DNA from: Candidatus Gastranaerophilales bacterium HUM_1
GTDB lineage: Bacteria; Cyanobacteriota; Vampirovibrionia; Gastranaerophilales; Gastranaerophilaceae
DNA: 64,000 bases
Assembly: GCA_002103105.1 (NCBI GenBank)
Contig: DAAY01000007.1
Location: 62,001 to 126,000, forward strand
Direction of reading: 5' to 3'
The notes beneath the pieces are model-generated. The model did not search any database and had not been told where the DNA came from. It worked only from the letters and a program-made list of their open reading frames with translations. The position numbers and the translations under genes were made by a program. Shown here one piece after another: positions 33,933 to 42,975 of this stretch (position 1 is the first letter of the stretch; each line of letters opens with the position of its first letter).

Positions 33933-35657
33933 TTAACTTAAAAGCTCTTTTTGAATTGTAACACCTTCTGAGTTTTCAGTATTTACTGGGAGTGCGAAGT
34001 GGAAACTTGAACCTTTTTCTTCCTCACTATCACACCAGATTGTTCCCTTGTGTGCTTTTATTAGTTGTCTTGCAATCGGTAAGCCTAAGCCCGTACCTCC
34101 AACTTTTCTAGATAGAGAATTTTCTATTTGAGAAAATTTGTCAAATGCTTTGAGTAGATTTTCTTCTTTTATTCCTATCCCTTGGTCAATTACACTTACA
34201 ACAATATAATCCCCATGAAGTTGTTTAATTTCGTTTTCAAAATATTTGTTTGTAATAATATCATTTGCATTTTTGAGTTCAGATTTAATGGTAATGTTTT
34301 TCCCTTTTGGAGTGAATTTAATTGCATTTGATACAAGGTTTGTCAAAACCTGTCCCAAGCGTTGTGAATCTGCATAAATATCAGGAAGTCCACTTTGTTC
34401 ATCTGCGGAGAAAAGAATTTCGTGTTCTTTTGCAACACAGTCAAAATTGGTTTTTACATTTTCAATTACTGAATGAATATTCATTATGCGGTAATTGAAG
34501 TCCATTTTCCCTGCTTCAATTTTATTAATATCTAGAATATCATTGATAATGCTTGTTAAGTTCTCAACGTTACGTTTAGCCATATCAATAAATTTCTTTG
34601 CACTTTCTCCAAATTCTCCACATCTTCCGCTTGATAAAATATATAGAGCATTTTTGATAGGAGTTAAAGGAGTTCTTAATTCGTGGGAAACAATGGAGAT
34701 AAATTCAGATTTTACTCTTTCTAATTTTTCTAATTCTTCATTTTTTTCGATGATTTCTTTGTAGAGTTTTGCACTTTTTAATGGTAGTGAAACTTGTTGG
34801 ATAATAGTTCTGAAATATGCGGCATCATCTGTTGAGAAAGGATGTTCTTTGAAAATTTCAATACATCCAAAGAAATTTTCTCCAATATCAATAGGTGCAA
34901 ACATATTGTCATATTGAAAAATTGTGAAAGTGAATTTGTCATTAGGGTTTTTGATATTTTTGATAATTTTTAAATTCTTATCGTCAATCTCAAATGGAAT
35001 TTTGCCGTCGTTAAACATTGATTTATAATTCAAAACAGCACGTAATTTCAACGCACTTAGAATTTCTTCTGAAATATCGTAAAGAGAATTTATGATTAAA
35101 ACAGGTTCTTGTTCAAATCCAAAAGTCAAAGTACAAGTTAAATCAAAACTCAAAGATTTGTCTAAACCTTCTATCATATATCCCAAAAGTTCTTTTGTAT
35201 CTAATGTTCCTGCGAATTGAGAGCTTGTATTATACAAAACATTCAAACGATATAAACTATCTGCTAAATCTTTGTTTTTTCCAGATAAGTTGTCTAAGTT
35301 TTCCTTCGTTTTGAAATAAGTATTGATAGTAGAAATAACCAATTTGTCAGGGAAATTCATAAGCATATAGCCACTGATATTTTTTGTTATTTCGTCTTTA
35401 ACATCTTCACCATCGGATAAAAGTAAAATTTGGGAATTTTCTAATTTGGTTTTTATTTTTTTTAATAAAAGTGGTAAATTAAATATTTCAACGTTTTCGT
35501 CGATGATGATAATATCTTGGGGTTCAATTTCAATCAAGTCAAAAATAGAAGTTTCAGTACAACAAGAATTGAAGGTATAAGGTTTATCTTTGAAAAGTCC
35601 TCTATACCTCGTAATAATATTCTCATCCTCTGAAATAAGTAATATATTATTCCCCAT
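33933..35657 (-). CDS. Sensor histidine kinase with pseudo-receiver and GAF-like sensor
   Basis: 574 residues. Order: N-terminal receiver-like domain (residues 4-115; Asp53 in IIIIDENVEIF is present, but the usual conserved Lys is replaced by MNFP), a linker helix, a GAF-like domain (about 137-298), then a HisKA domain with phospho-His325 in IVSHELRTPLTPIKNALY. The HATPase has NLVSNAIKFTPKG, VIDQGIGI, FDKFSQIENSLSRKVGGTGLGLPIARQL. It has no membrane span, so it senses a cytoplasmic signal. It is between the sigma factor (48 bases) and dxr (17 bases), and no response regulator is in the same run. Its partner may be in the 59-60 kb regulators, which is speculative. Confidence 0.9.
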   Translation of the reverse strand: MGNNILLISEDENIITRYRGLFKDKPYTFNSCCTETSIFDLIEIEPQDIIIIDENVEIFNLPLLLKKIKTKLENSQILLLSDGEDVKDEITKNISGYMLMNFPDKLVISTINTYFKTKENLDNLSGKNKDLADSLYRLNVLYNTSSQFAGTLDTKELLGYMIEGLDKSLSFDLTCTLTFGFEQEPVLIINSLYDISEEILSALKLRAVLNYKSMFNDGKIPFEIDDKNLKIIKNIKNPNDKFTFTIFQYDNMFAPIDIGENFFGCIEIFKEHPFSTDDAAYFRTIIQQVSLPLKSAKLYKEIIEKNEELEKLERVKSEFISIVSHELRTPLTPIKNALYILSSGRCGEFGESAKKFIDMAKRNVENLTSIINDILDINKIEAGKMDFNYRIMNIHSVIENVKTNFDCVAKEHEILFSADEQSGLPDIYADSQRLGQVLTNLVSNAIKFTPKGKNITIKSELKNANDIITNKYFENEIKQLHGDYIVVSVIDQGIGIKEENLLKAFDKFSQIENSLSRKVGGTGLGLPIARQLIKAHKGTIWCDSEEEKGSSFHFALPVNTENSEGVTIQKELLS

Positions 35658-35705
35658 ATTACTATTGTAAGCTGAGCATTATATTTGGCAAGTCAGTAAT
35701 GTTTT

Positions 35706-36371
35706 TTAATAACCATATTGTTCGTGAGCGTTCAAGTATTCACGAACAGAGTTCAATGATGATTGAACAATACGGGTAACTCTTGACGGAGATAACCCAA
35801 TTTGTTGTGCAATATCTTTAACTTGCATATTACGATAAAATCTATATTCAACAACTGTTCTTTCTTTTGGAGGAAGTTTAGAAATTGCAGTTCTAATCAT
35901 TTTACCCATTTCAGAAATTTCAGCGTTTTCATCTGGCATTGCGTGAGTATCTTTCACAAAATCAAATGGAGAATCATTATCACTGGCAGCAGCAGCCAAA
36001 CTATCGATAGACAAAACAGTTTCGTAAATTGCTTCACGAACTTTTGCCTGCTTCATATCCATGCCTTCAACTGCTTCATCCTCATCATATTCATCTTCTG
36101 CTTTATGCTTCAACGAATACCATTTGTATCTAATTCTCAACTCATTACGGATAGCCCATCTTACAGCTGTTGCAATATATGCAGCATTATATTTTTGAAG
36201 TTGCTCTGGTGTTTTATTTTTAATCATTACCTGAATTGCAATAATACCAATAGACAACAACTCTTCGTATTCAACCATATGGGAAGGAATACGACGGTGT
36301 TCAACACGTGCAACTTTTTGCACAATATCTATATAATGTTGTAAATTTTTCTTCTCTTCGTTATTAGCCAT
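35706..36371 (-). CDS. RNA polymerase sigma-70 family factor, FliA/WhiG-like
   Basis: 221 residues from MANNEEKKNLQHYIDIVQKVARV; an ATG-containing extension upstream adds 5 residues. Region 2 has HMVEYEELLSIGIIAI and ATAVRWAIRNELRIRYKW; region 4 is LPPKERTVVEYRFYRNMQVKDIAQQIGLSPSRVTRIVQSSLNSVREYL, a strong helix-turn-helix. The layout is that of a group 3 (flagellar/sporulation-type) sigma factor, with a poorly conserved acidic middle (residues 78-140). It follows flhB by 30 bases, as FliA-type genes often do in motility clusters, but it lies in a mainly metabolic run. Confidence 0.85.
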   Translation of the reverse strand: MANNEEKKNLQHYIDIVQKVARVEHRRIPSHMVEYEELLSIGIIAIQVMIKNKTPEQLQKYNAAYIATAVRWAIRNELRIRYKWYSLKHKAEDEYDEDEAVEGMDMKQAKVREAIYETVLSIDSLAAAASDNDSPFDFVKDTHAMPDENAEISEMGKMIRTAISKLPPKERTVVEYRFYRNMQVKDIAQQIGLSPSRVTRIVQSSLNSVREYLNAHEQYGY

Positions 36372-36401
36372 AATTTTACAAATCAATAGTACTACAATAA
36401 A

Positions 36402-37484
36402 TTATTTTTGCGGTCGTTTATTTGGTGTATTTTTATTTTTCATTTTATAAACGAACATCAAAATTTCTGCAACCGCTTTATAAAGTTCAGGAGGAATCGG
36501 CTGATTAATATCAACCATTTTGAACAACGCCCTTGCAACTGGAGGGTTCTCAATTACGGGAACATTATGTTCCTTCGCAATTCCAATAATTTTCTTTGCA
36601 ATAAGTTCTGTCCCTTTTGCAATCAGCATTGGTGAATCCATTTCTTCTGCAACGTATTTCAACGCACAAGCAACGTGAGTTGGGTTAGTTACAACAAAAT
36701 CGGCAGTTGGAACTGCATCCATTGCACCTTGTTGAAGCATTTGCATACGACGTTGACGAAGTTGAGCCTTTACATTCGGATCTCCTTCTGAGTTTTTGTA
36801 TTCATCCTTTATTTCTTTAAAAGACATTTTTTGATCTTTTAGAAACTTCCATTTTGTAACCCCATAATCAGCAGCAGCAATAATCAAAAAGGCAATACAC
36901 GCTTTGAAAATAAATTCAGTAATTAATTTTCCAAATTCAATCATTACCGCAAAGTTATTATCTACTGATGCAAGCATTAAAATCGACTCAATGTGGTCTT
37001 TGTAAACCATCCAGCCTATATAACCAAGGATTACAACTTTAACAATGTTTTTAAACAACTCAAAAAGAGTTTTTATTGACATAATATTTTTAAAATATTT
37101 TGTCGGATTTAATTTATCCAACTTTGGCATTAAAGGAGCAATTGCAACTAATGGCCCAACTTGAACGAAATCCGCAAGAACGGCAACTAACCAAGCAATT
37201 GCCAAAATTGGTCCAATAATCAAAGCTGCACCCTTCACCGCTACAAGCAAAATATAGGTATAACCTATTTGTTCAGTATGGGCATTCGGAATTTGTTCAT
37301 ACAAAAGCGTAAAAACTTGAACAATTTGATCCCAAATAAAAGGTGCAAGACCAAATATTACAGAAAACAAAATGAGCAGAGAAACTGCGGTTGAAAAATC
37401 TTTTGACTTTACAACCTGACCTTCTTTTCTAGCCTGTTCCAGCTTTCTGGGGGTGGCATCAAATTGCTTATCCTCATCACCCAT
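36402..37484 (-). CDS. flhB: Flagellar export-gate protein FlhB (or T3SS SctU-type)
   Basis: FlhB is the switch protein of the flagellar type III export gate in the inner membrane. 360 residues. The N-terminus DEDKQFDATPRKLEQARKEGQVVKSKDF is the canonical cytoplasmic start, followed by four hydrophobic spans (about 34-56, 75-105, 147-163, 186-206). The cytoplasmic domain carries the autocleavage NPTH motif (Asn267-His270). The linker KEIKDEYKNSEGDPNVKAQLRQRRMQM is strongly conserved. The only other flagellar-type gene visible here is the following sigma factor. Flagella versus another type III system cannot be decided within the window. Confidence 0.92.
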   Translation of the reverse strand: MGDEDKQFDATPRKLEQARKEGQVVKSKDFSTAVSLLILFSVIFGLAPFIWDQIVQVFTLLYEQIPNAHTEQIGYTYILLVAVKGAALIIGPILAIAWLVAVLADFVQVGPLVAIAPLMPKLDKLNPTKYFKNIMSIKTLFELFKNIVKVVILGYIGWMVYKDHIESILMLASVDNNFAVMIEFGKLITEFIFKACIAFLIIAAADYGVTKWKFLKDQKMSFKEIKDEYKNSEGDPNVKAQLRQRRMQMLQQGAMDAVPTADFVVTNPTHVACALKYVAEEMDSPMLIAKGTELIAKKIIGIAKEHNVPVIENPPVARALFKMVDINQPIPPELYKAVAEILMFVYKMKNKNTPNKRPQK

Positions 37485-37566
37485 GCAGCATTTCCTTTCT
37501 GATTGATTATATTATAGCATGGAATATTTAAGGATTTATTTTCACGAAGCAAGGTTAAAAAACAGC

Positions 37567-38220
37567 TTATGCTCCAACAATTTTCACACCAGAGCTTGTT
37601 CCCAAACGAGAAGCACCAGCCTCTATCATCTTGATTGCGGTTTCTCTATCTCTAATTCCGCCAGATGCTTTAACCTTCATGCCTGCTTCTTTCACAGTGT
37701 TATACATCAATTCAACATCTTCAACTTTTGCACCAACTCCACCTTTAACAAAACCAGTTGATGTTTTTACAAAATCCGCTCCGCCTTTCACTGCACATTC
37801 ACAAGCGTATTTAATTTCTTCTTTTGTAAGCAAATCTGTTTCTAAAATAACTTTTAAATTATGACCACCACAAGCGGATTTAATCAATTTAATTTCTTCA
37901 ACAATATAATCTGTTTCACCATCTTTAACTTTAGTATCATTGATAACCATATCAATTTCATCTGCACCATCTTTTACAGCTTGAATTGTTTCAAAAATCT
38001 TAGTTTCAGTTGTATTAGCACCTAGAGGAAACCCAATAACTGTCACAACTTTTACATCAGTATCTTTCAAGAAATCTTTTGCCATTTTTACATAACAAGG
38101 ATTTACACAAACTCCCAAGAAATTATGTTCCTTTGCTTCTGCGAAAAGTTTTATCAAATCTTCTTTTTTCGCATCTTGTTTTAATAATGTATGTTCAATA
38201 AATTTGTTCAAATTATCCAT
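37567..38220 (-). CDS. deoC: Deoxyribose-phosphate aldolase
   Basis: It cleaves 2-deoxyribose 5-phosphate to glyceraldehyde 3-phosphate and acetaldehyde in deoxynucleoside catabolism. 217 residues. The Schiff-base Lys152 is in DFVKTSTGF, and Lys184 in KASGGIR relays the proton. VIGFPLGA and EIDMVIN are also intact. ATAAGGAGAAGAAA precedes the ATG, so translation is strong. It is 14 bases after metF. The deoC-flhB gap is 82 bases with no obvious terminator. Confidence 0.96.
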   Translation of the reverse strand: MDNLNKFIEHTLLKQDAKKEDLIKLFAEAKEHNFLGVCVNPCYVKMAKDFLKDTDVKVVTVIGFPLGANTTETKIFETIQAVKDGADEIDMVINDTKVKDGETDYIVEEIKLIKSACGGHNLKVILETDLLTKEEIKYACECAVKGGADFVKTSTGFVKGGVGAKVEDVELMYNTVKEAGMKVKASGGIRDRETAIKMIEAGASRLGTSSGVKIVGA

Positions 38221-38234
38221 TTTCTTCTCCTTAT

Positions 38235-39101
38235 TTATAAAATATTATCCAAAACTTCTGAAACTTGATCCGAATGATTAAGAGTAAAGAAATGCAACGC
38301 TTGAATACCATTATCAATAAGGTTATGGCATTGATGAATTGCAAATTCTGCCCCAATTTTTTTAGCCTGTTGAGGAAATCTTTCTAACTCATTTATCAAA
38401 TTTTGCGGAATATCGACATGCGTCATCTCTAACATTTTTTGAATTTGAGCTGAACTGCGAATAGGCATAATCCCAGCAATTATTGGAAGATTTATACCAG
38501 CCTTTTCTACTTTTTCAACATATCTATAAAACTTGTCATTATCAAAAAATAATTGAGTAAAGATTGCAGAAGCTCCAGCATCGACTTTTCTTTTCAGATT
38601 TTCGATATCAACATCAAGGCTAGGGCTTTCAACATGACCTTCTGGATAACCCACAACCCCAATAGATAACGTAGTCTTTTCATGAACAAACTCTACCAAA
38701 TCATTTGCATGTTCAAAATCCAAAGAACAAGGATTTACGCCTTGAGGAATATCACCTCGCAGGGCTAAAATATTTTCTATCCCCAAATTTTCAATGTTTA
38801 TAATATTTCTTTCTATTGCATTTTTTGTTTCACAAACACACGTAAAATGAGGCATCAAATTCAATTCTAAACCCAAAATTGTTTTCATATCTTCTTTAGA
38901 AAATCTTGCACCAGAACCACTAGCACCATAAGTTAAAGATACTAATGAAGGGTTATATTTTTTTAGAACTCTTAACTCTTCAAAAAGTTTTGAAATATCA
39001 CCACTTGTAGGATGAAAAACATCAAACGAAATCTTTGGCACATGAATTGCCAAACCCGTTTCCACAAAAGTTTTACCATCGTATATTTCTTTTAACTCCA
39101 T
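38235..39101 (-). CDS. metF: Methylenetetrahydrofolate reductase
   Basis: MetF reduces 5,10-methylene-THF to 5-methyl-THF for methionine synthesis, with FAD. 288 residues. Visible: VSLTYGASGSG, ENILALRGDIPQGVNPCSLDFEHANDLVEFV, and SIGVVGYPEGHVESPSLDVDIENLKRKVDAGASAIFTQLFFDN, the full MTHFR barrel pattern with the family GDxP and TQxFFD motifs. TATAAT ends 6 bases before the ATG, so it should be leaderless. It heads the minus-strand metF-deoC-flhB-sigma-kinase-dxr run and is divergent from the HPP-like gene. Confidence 0.95.
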   Translation of the reverse strand: MELKEIYDGKTFVETGLAIHVPKISFDVFHPTSGDISKLFEELRVLKKYNPSLVSLTYGASGSGARFSKEDMKTILGLELNLMPHFTCVCETKNAIERNIINIENLGIENILALRGDIPQGVNPCSLDFEHANDLVEFVHEKTTLSIGVVGYPEGHVESPSLDVDIENLKRKVDAGASAIFTQLFFDNDKFYRYVEKVEKAGINLPIIAGIMPIRSSAQIQKMLEMTHVDIPQNLINELERFPQQAKKIGAEFAIHQCHNLIDNGIQALHFFTLNHSDQVSEVLDNIL

Positions 39102-39148
39102 AGTTTGATTATACCACAGTGTTTATCTATTGTATAATATCTTTAGAT
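39102..39148. promoter_or_regulatory. Divergent leaderless promoters of metF and the HPP-like gene
   Basis: On the minus strand TGG-TATAAT (39116 down to 39108) ends 6 bases before the metF ATG; a TATACA-like -35 lies 17 bases beyond. On the plus strand TATAAT (39133-39138) ends 10 bases before the ATG at 39149. Neither gene has a Shine-Dalgarno sequence. Confidence 0.6.
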
Positions 39149-40075
39149 ATGAATATTGAAATTTTGAAAAGAATTAGAATAGAACGTTATATTTTCGCTG
39201 GATTGATGGCAGTTGTAATGATTTTAATTGCGGAATTAAGCGGAGAAAGGGAGATAATCTTTCCAGAAATTTGTGCATTAACAATTGGAGCTTGGATTTC
39301 AGAACAACAACCATGGATGTGCAACAAAAGAAAAATGTTTTTCTTAGTTTCAGTTGCATCACTTTTTGGAATGCTTGTTACAAAATACGTTCAAATTCCA
39401 CTAATTTTTCAAACCGCATTATGTTTTGCATTCACGGGATTTATACTAACCATAACGAAAACAACTCTAATCCCAATAATTTCTGCCTGTATTCTTCCTG
39501 TATATTTAGGAACAAAGAGCTGGGTTTATCCGATTTCAGTAACCATCATGGCATTAATGATAATCACCGCTCAATGGCTTATGGAAAAAAATCACCTCAA
39601 ACCGAAAAATGAATATATTCCATGCGAATTTAATCTAAAATATCAAGTTGTAAAATGGACAAAACTACTTGTAGTCTTTGGATTATTAGCACTTATTCCG
39701 TTCAAAAGTCATCAGATTTATTTCCTTGCTCCTCCGTTAATCGTTACATTTGCAGAATTTTCAAACCCTAAAAGTCCATTGAGAAATAAACCTTTCCATA
39801 TTATCGGATTAATGACTTTGGCTTCTGCTACTGGTTGTATGCTGAGAGAAGGATTGAATTTATATTTGCATTTGCCTTTGAGCATTTGTGCAACTCTTGC
39901 ATGCTGTGTGCTATTTGTAACCTTTGATAAAGTTAAAACTTTATTTCCTCCTGCGGGAGCAATTTTGCTAATTCCAATGATATTAAAGACTCAATATTTG
40001 TCAGTATTACCTTTTGAAGTTTGCATTGGTGCGACTGTTTTGATTTTTACGGCAAAACTTCTTTTTAGAGATTAA
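39149..40075 (+). CDS. HPP-family-like integral membrane protein
   Basis: 308 residues with about 8 hydrophobic spans. The start taken is MNIEILKRIRIERYIFAGLMAVVMILIAE at 39149, close to a TATAAT; a frame 10 codons longer overlaps the promoter. The end of the protein, FPPAGAILLIPMIL, resembles the Pro-Pro-Ala-Gly signature of HPP-family membrane proteins, and the middle holds PWMCNKRK and FAEFSNPKSPLRNKP. HPP proteins are poorly understood; some carry nitrite or related anions. The family call rests on topology and that short motif, so function is uncertain. Confidence 0.68.
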   Translation: MNIEILKRIRIERYIFAGLMAVVMILIAELSGEREIIFPEICALTIGAWISEQQPWMCNKRKMFFLVSVASLFGMLVTKYVQIPLIFQTALCFAFTGFILTITKTTLIPIISACILPVYLGTKSWVYPISVTIMALMIITAQWLMEKNHLKPKNEYIPCEFNLKYQVVKWTKLLVVFGLLALIPFKSHQIYFLAPPLIVTFAEFSNPKSPLRNKPFHIIGLMTLASATGCMLREGLNLYLHLPLSICATLACCVLFVTFDKVKTLFPPAGAILLIPMILKTQYLSVLPFEVCIGATVLIFTAKLLFRD

Positions 40076-40089
40076 TTTATTGGTTTTCA

Positions 40090-40104
40090 TGTTATAATTC
40101 TGGT
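40090..40104 (+). promoter_or_regulatory. Extended -10 promoter immediately before mlaE
   Basis: TGT-TATAAT: TATAAT (40093-40098) ends 6 bases before the mlaE ATG, so the mRNA would be leaderless or nearly so. Confidence 0.6.
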
Positions 40105-40914
40105 ATGGCAATGTTATATAAATACTTACGTCAGTCTGCGACTTATAGAGTGTTCAAACACTTTATGGTTACTTTTTCAGATTTTTTAGATACTTTGGGC
40201 AAGATTGCACAAATTGGGTATCATGTACTTATTGCCATACTTAAAGGAGACATTGAAAAAAAAGAATTGCTAATCCAATGTGATAGATTTGGAGTAAGTT
40301 CATTGCCAATTACTCTATCTATCGTCGGAATGACCTCAATCATCGTAGCATCTCAAGTTGCTCACGAAATGGTTAAACAAGGGGGAAGCGGATTTGTCGG
40401 GCTATTAATGACAATATTGATTGTTAGAGAAGTCGGAGCAATTATGTCTGGTTTCGCAATTACTTCAATGATTGGTTCTTCCTTAGCATCAGAACTTGCA
40501 ACAATGAGAGTAACTGAACAGGTAGATGCAATTGACGTTTTAGGCGTTGACTCTATCAATTTCTTATTTGTTCCAAGAGTTTTATCCGGAATTATCATGA
40601 TGCCATTTGTTGTAATTTTGGCATCTGTTGTCGGAGTACTTCTTGGAGCTGTAACATCTGACATGTTCGCAGGATTATCGTATAGGGCATATTTTGATTC
40701 CGCTTGGTTGGGTCTTTATATGAAAGATTTATGGGTAAGTTTACTCAAATCAGCAGTGTTCGGAGGAACAATTTCTCTTATCAGTTGCACTTGCGGATAC
40801 TTCGCATCAGGAGGGGCTAAAGGAGTTGGGATTGCAACCACAAAAGCCGTTGTGTGGTCATTCATTGCAATTGTTGTTTGGGACATGGTTTTTGCGATAT
40901 TATTTTTCTTTTAA
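40105..40914 (+). CDS. mlaE: MlaE-type ABC transporter permease (phospholipid/lipid asymmetry)
   Basis: MlaE is the inner-membrane permease of the Mla lipid transport system. 269 residues. Diagnostic: an amphipathic N-terminus, then VSSLPITLSIVGMTSIIVASQVAHEMV, AITSMIGSSLASELATMRVTEQVDAIDVLGVDS and FLFVPRVLSGIIMMPF, the MlaE/YrbE signature (E-L-A-T-M-R-V-T-E-Q-V-D-A). There are five hydrophobic spans. It is followed by the ATPase gene 26 bases later. No MlaD or MlaC gene is adjacent. Confidence 0.93.
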   Translation: MAMLYKYLRQSATYRVFKHFMVTFSDFLDTLGKIAQIGYHVLIAILKGDIEKKELLIQCDRFGVSSLPITLSIVGMTSIIVASQVAHEMVKQGGSGFVGLLMTILIVREVGAIMSGFAITSMIGSSLASELATMRVTEQVDAIDVLGVDSINFLFVPRVLSGIIMMPFVVILASVVGVLLGAVTSDMFAGLSYRAYFDSAWLGLYMKDLWVSLLKSAVFGGTISLISCTCGYFASGGAKGVGIATTKAVVWSFIAIVVWDMVFAILFFF

Positions 40915-40940
40915 TTTGTTTGTGTAAGGATATTATTGTT

Positions 40941-41660
40941 ATGAGTATTGAAGTTCGTAATCTAGTTAAAAAATTTGATGATAAAGTTGTCATAGATGAT
41001 ATTTCTTTCAAAGTTGACGATGGAGAAATTCTTGCAATTGTAGGGTTTTCTGGTTCTGGTAAAAGTACCGTATTGAAATTAATCTGTGGACTTATACCTT
41101 ATGACAATGGAGAAGTTTTAACTTCTGAAGGCGATATTGCAATGGTTTTCCAATATTCAGCACTTTTTGATTCTCTGAATGTTTATGACAATATCTCTTT
41201 TGCTCTTCACGAAAGAAGAGATTTACGCTCTAAATATAAAGAAGAAGAAATTAAAAAAATTGTTTCTCAAAAACTAGAACTTGTAGGTCTTAAGGGAATT
41301 GAAAACAAATTTCCATCTGAACTATCTGGAGGGATGCAAAAACGTGTAAGTTTCGCTCGTGCAATCGTAACCAAACCAAACACAATTTTATATGACGAAC
41401 CAACTGCGGGTCTTGACCCTATGTCATCAACCCTTATTGAGGACTACATCGTTCGACTAAAAAGAGAAACAAATGCCGCATCTATTGTCGTTACCCACCA
41501 AATGTCAACAATTACTAGAACGGCAGATAGAGTTATTATGCTTTACGATGGAAAAATAGTTTTTGAAGGCACTCCTTCAGAATTATTAAAACAAGATAAT
41601 CCATATACAAAACAGTTTGTAACGGCCTCTTTGGACGGACCAATGAAAATGAAAGCTTAA
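40941..41660 (+). CDS. mlaF: MlaF-type ABC transporter ATP-binding protein
   Basis: 239 residues from the ATG giving MSIEVRNLVKKFDDKVV; a frame 29 codons longer overlaps mlaE and has no support. Walker A GFSGSGKSTVLKL, Q-loop FQYSALFDSLNV, signature LSGGMQKRVSFARAI, Walker B ILYDEPTAGLDP, and H-loop IVVTHQMST are all intact. It energises MlaE for lipid movement between membranes. The operon contains just these two mla genes. Confidence 0.95.
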   Translation: MSIEVRNLVKKFDDKVVIDDISFKVDDGEILAIVGFSGSGKSTVLKLICGLIPYDNGEVLTSEGDIAMVFQYSALFDSLNVYDNISFALHERRDLRSKYKEEEIKKIVSQKLELVGLKGIENKFPSELSGGMQKRVSFARAIVTKPNTILYDEPTAGLDPMSSTLIEDYIVRLKRETNAASIVVTHQMSTITRTADRVIMLYDGKIVFEGTPSELLKQDNPYTKQFVTASLDGPMKMKA

Positions 41661-41681
41661 ATCGAGACAGAGGATAAAAAT

Positions 41682-42926
41682 ATGAGAAAAGACTTATTTA
41701 ACAGTGATGCAATGTCAATCGACACTTATATTATGGTTAAACTTAAAGAAAAGACTGCTCAACTAAGAGAAAAATTAGAAAAGAAAAATAGAGCACCTAT
41801 TTCACTTTCTATGGGAGCTCCAACGGCAAACCCTCCTGCTGTTTTAATCGATAAGCTAAAAGAATTTTTGACAGAGAATAATATTCACACTTATTCTGTA
41901 ACAAGAGGTGAACCTTATTATAGACAAGCCGTTGCAGAAAGAATGAAAAACAGATTTGGTGTTGAACTTGATGTAAATACTGAAATAATGTCACTTCTTG
42001 GTTCTAAAGACGGATTAGCAAACCTTATCAGATTTATTATTACTCCACAACAAGAAGAAAAAGAGAAAGACATTATCCTTGTTCCTGATCCTGGGTATGC
42101 TTCATACTCACAAATGATTAAGATTTCAGGCGGTTTAGCTTATTCAATGCCTTTGACTGCTGAAAATAACTATCAACCAAATATTGAAGAAGTTTTTGAA
42201 AACTTGAAAAATGAAGGATACGATGAAAACAAGGTTAAAGCTATTGTAATAAATTATCCAAACAATCCTTTGGGGGTAAGTGCAACAAGAGATTATGTAA
42301 AAACATTGGTTGATTTTTGTAAAAAGCACGACATTTTGTTAATTTCTGATGCGGCATATTGCGATGTTTATTTTGATGAAAACGAAAAACCTTTCAGTGT
42401 TCTTGAATTTGATGGAGCAAAAGATATTGCAGTTGAATTTTTCAGCTTATCTAAGCCTTATGCAATTACAGGCTGGCGTTTAGGCTGGTTGTGCGGGAAT
42501 AGTGAAGTTGTAACAAGACTTGCAAAAGCCAAGTCAACTATCGACAACGGAATTTTCAAAGCTCTTCAAAAAGCTTGTGCTTGCGTAATGAATTCTCCTG
42601 AAGGGGACGACTACATTGCTTGTTCAAACAATGCTTACAAACGCAAACAATCTATTATGGTAAAAGGGTTAAAAGAATTAGGTTGGGAAATAGACGAAAA
42701 CAAACTTCCTCACACAACATTTTATCTCTGGTTACCAATTCCAAGAAAATATGATTCAGCATTCAAATTCTGCGAAGATTTGCTAGAAAAATCTGGGGTT
42801 GTAATTGTTCCTGGAGATGCTTTCGGGAAATATGGTGCTGGATTTTTCAGAATTTCATTCGTTTGTAGCGACGAAAAGTTACAAGAAGTTATCGATAGAA
42901 TGAAAGCCGATGGATTTAAATACTAA
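41682..42926 (+). CDS. Class I aminotransferase, probably LL-diaminopimelate or aspartate-type
   Basis: 414 residues of PLP fold type I. Lys258 in FFSLSKPYAITGWRLGWLCG binds PLP. NYPNNPLGVSA and SDAAYCDVYFDE hold PLP and substrate, and HTTFYLWLPIPRKYDS and GVVIVPGDAFGKYGAGFFRISFV finish the fold. Residues before the fold (MRKDLFNSDAMSIDTYIMVK) are an unusual extension. dapB and asd are in the window, so an LL-DAP aminotransferase role in lysine/peptidoglycan synthesis is plausible, but aspartate aminotransferase cannot be excluded. It starts 21 bases after mlaF; GACAGAGGA is the ribosome site. Confidence 0.85.
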   Translation: MRKDLFNSDAMSIDTYIMVKLKEKTAQLREKLEKKNRAPISLSMGAPTANPPAVLIDKLKEFLTENNIHTYSVTRGEPYYRQAVAERMKNRFGVELDVNTEIMSLLGSKDGLANLIRFIITPQQEEKEKDIILVPDPGYASYSQMIKISGGLAYSMPLTAENNYQPNIEEVFENLKNEGYDENKVKAIVINYPNNPLGVSATRDYVKTLVDFCKKHDILLISDAAYCDVYFDENEKPFSVLEFDGAKDIAVEFFSLSKPYAITGWRLGWLCGNSEVVTRLAKAKSTIDNGIFKALQKACACVMNSPEGDDYIACSNNAYKRKQSIMVKGLKELGWEIDENKLPHTTFYLWLPIPRKYDSAFKFCEDLLEKSGVVIVPGDAFGKYGAGFFRISFVCSDEKLQEVIDRMKADGFKY

Positions 42927-42942
42927 ATAAATTAAAAGCAAT

Positions 42943-42948
42943 TATAAT
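42943..42948 (+). promoter_or_regulatory. -10 box of cysK
   Basis: TATAAT 27 bases before the cysK ATG, ahead of the ribosome site AAAGGAGG at 42960-42967, so the mRNA has a short normal leader. Confidence 0.6.
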
Positions 42949-42975
42949 ATTTATTTTGCAAAGGAGGTTTTCGTT

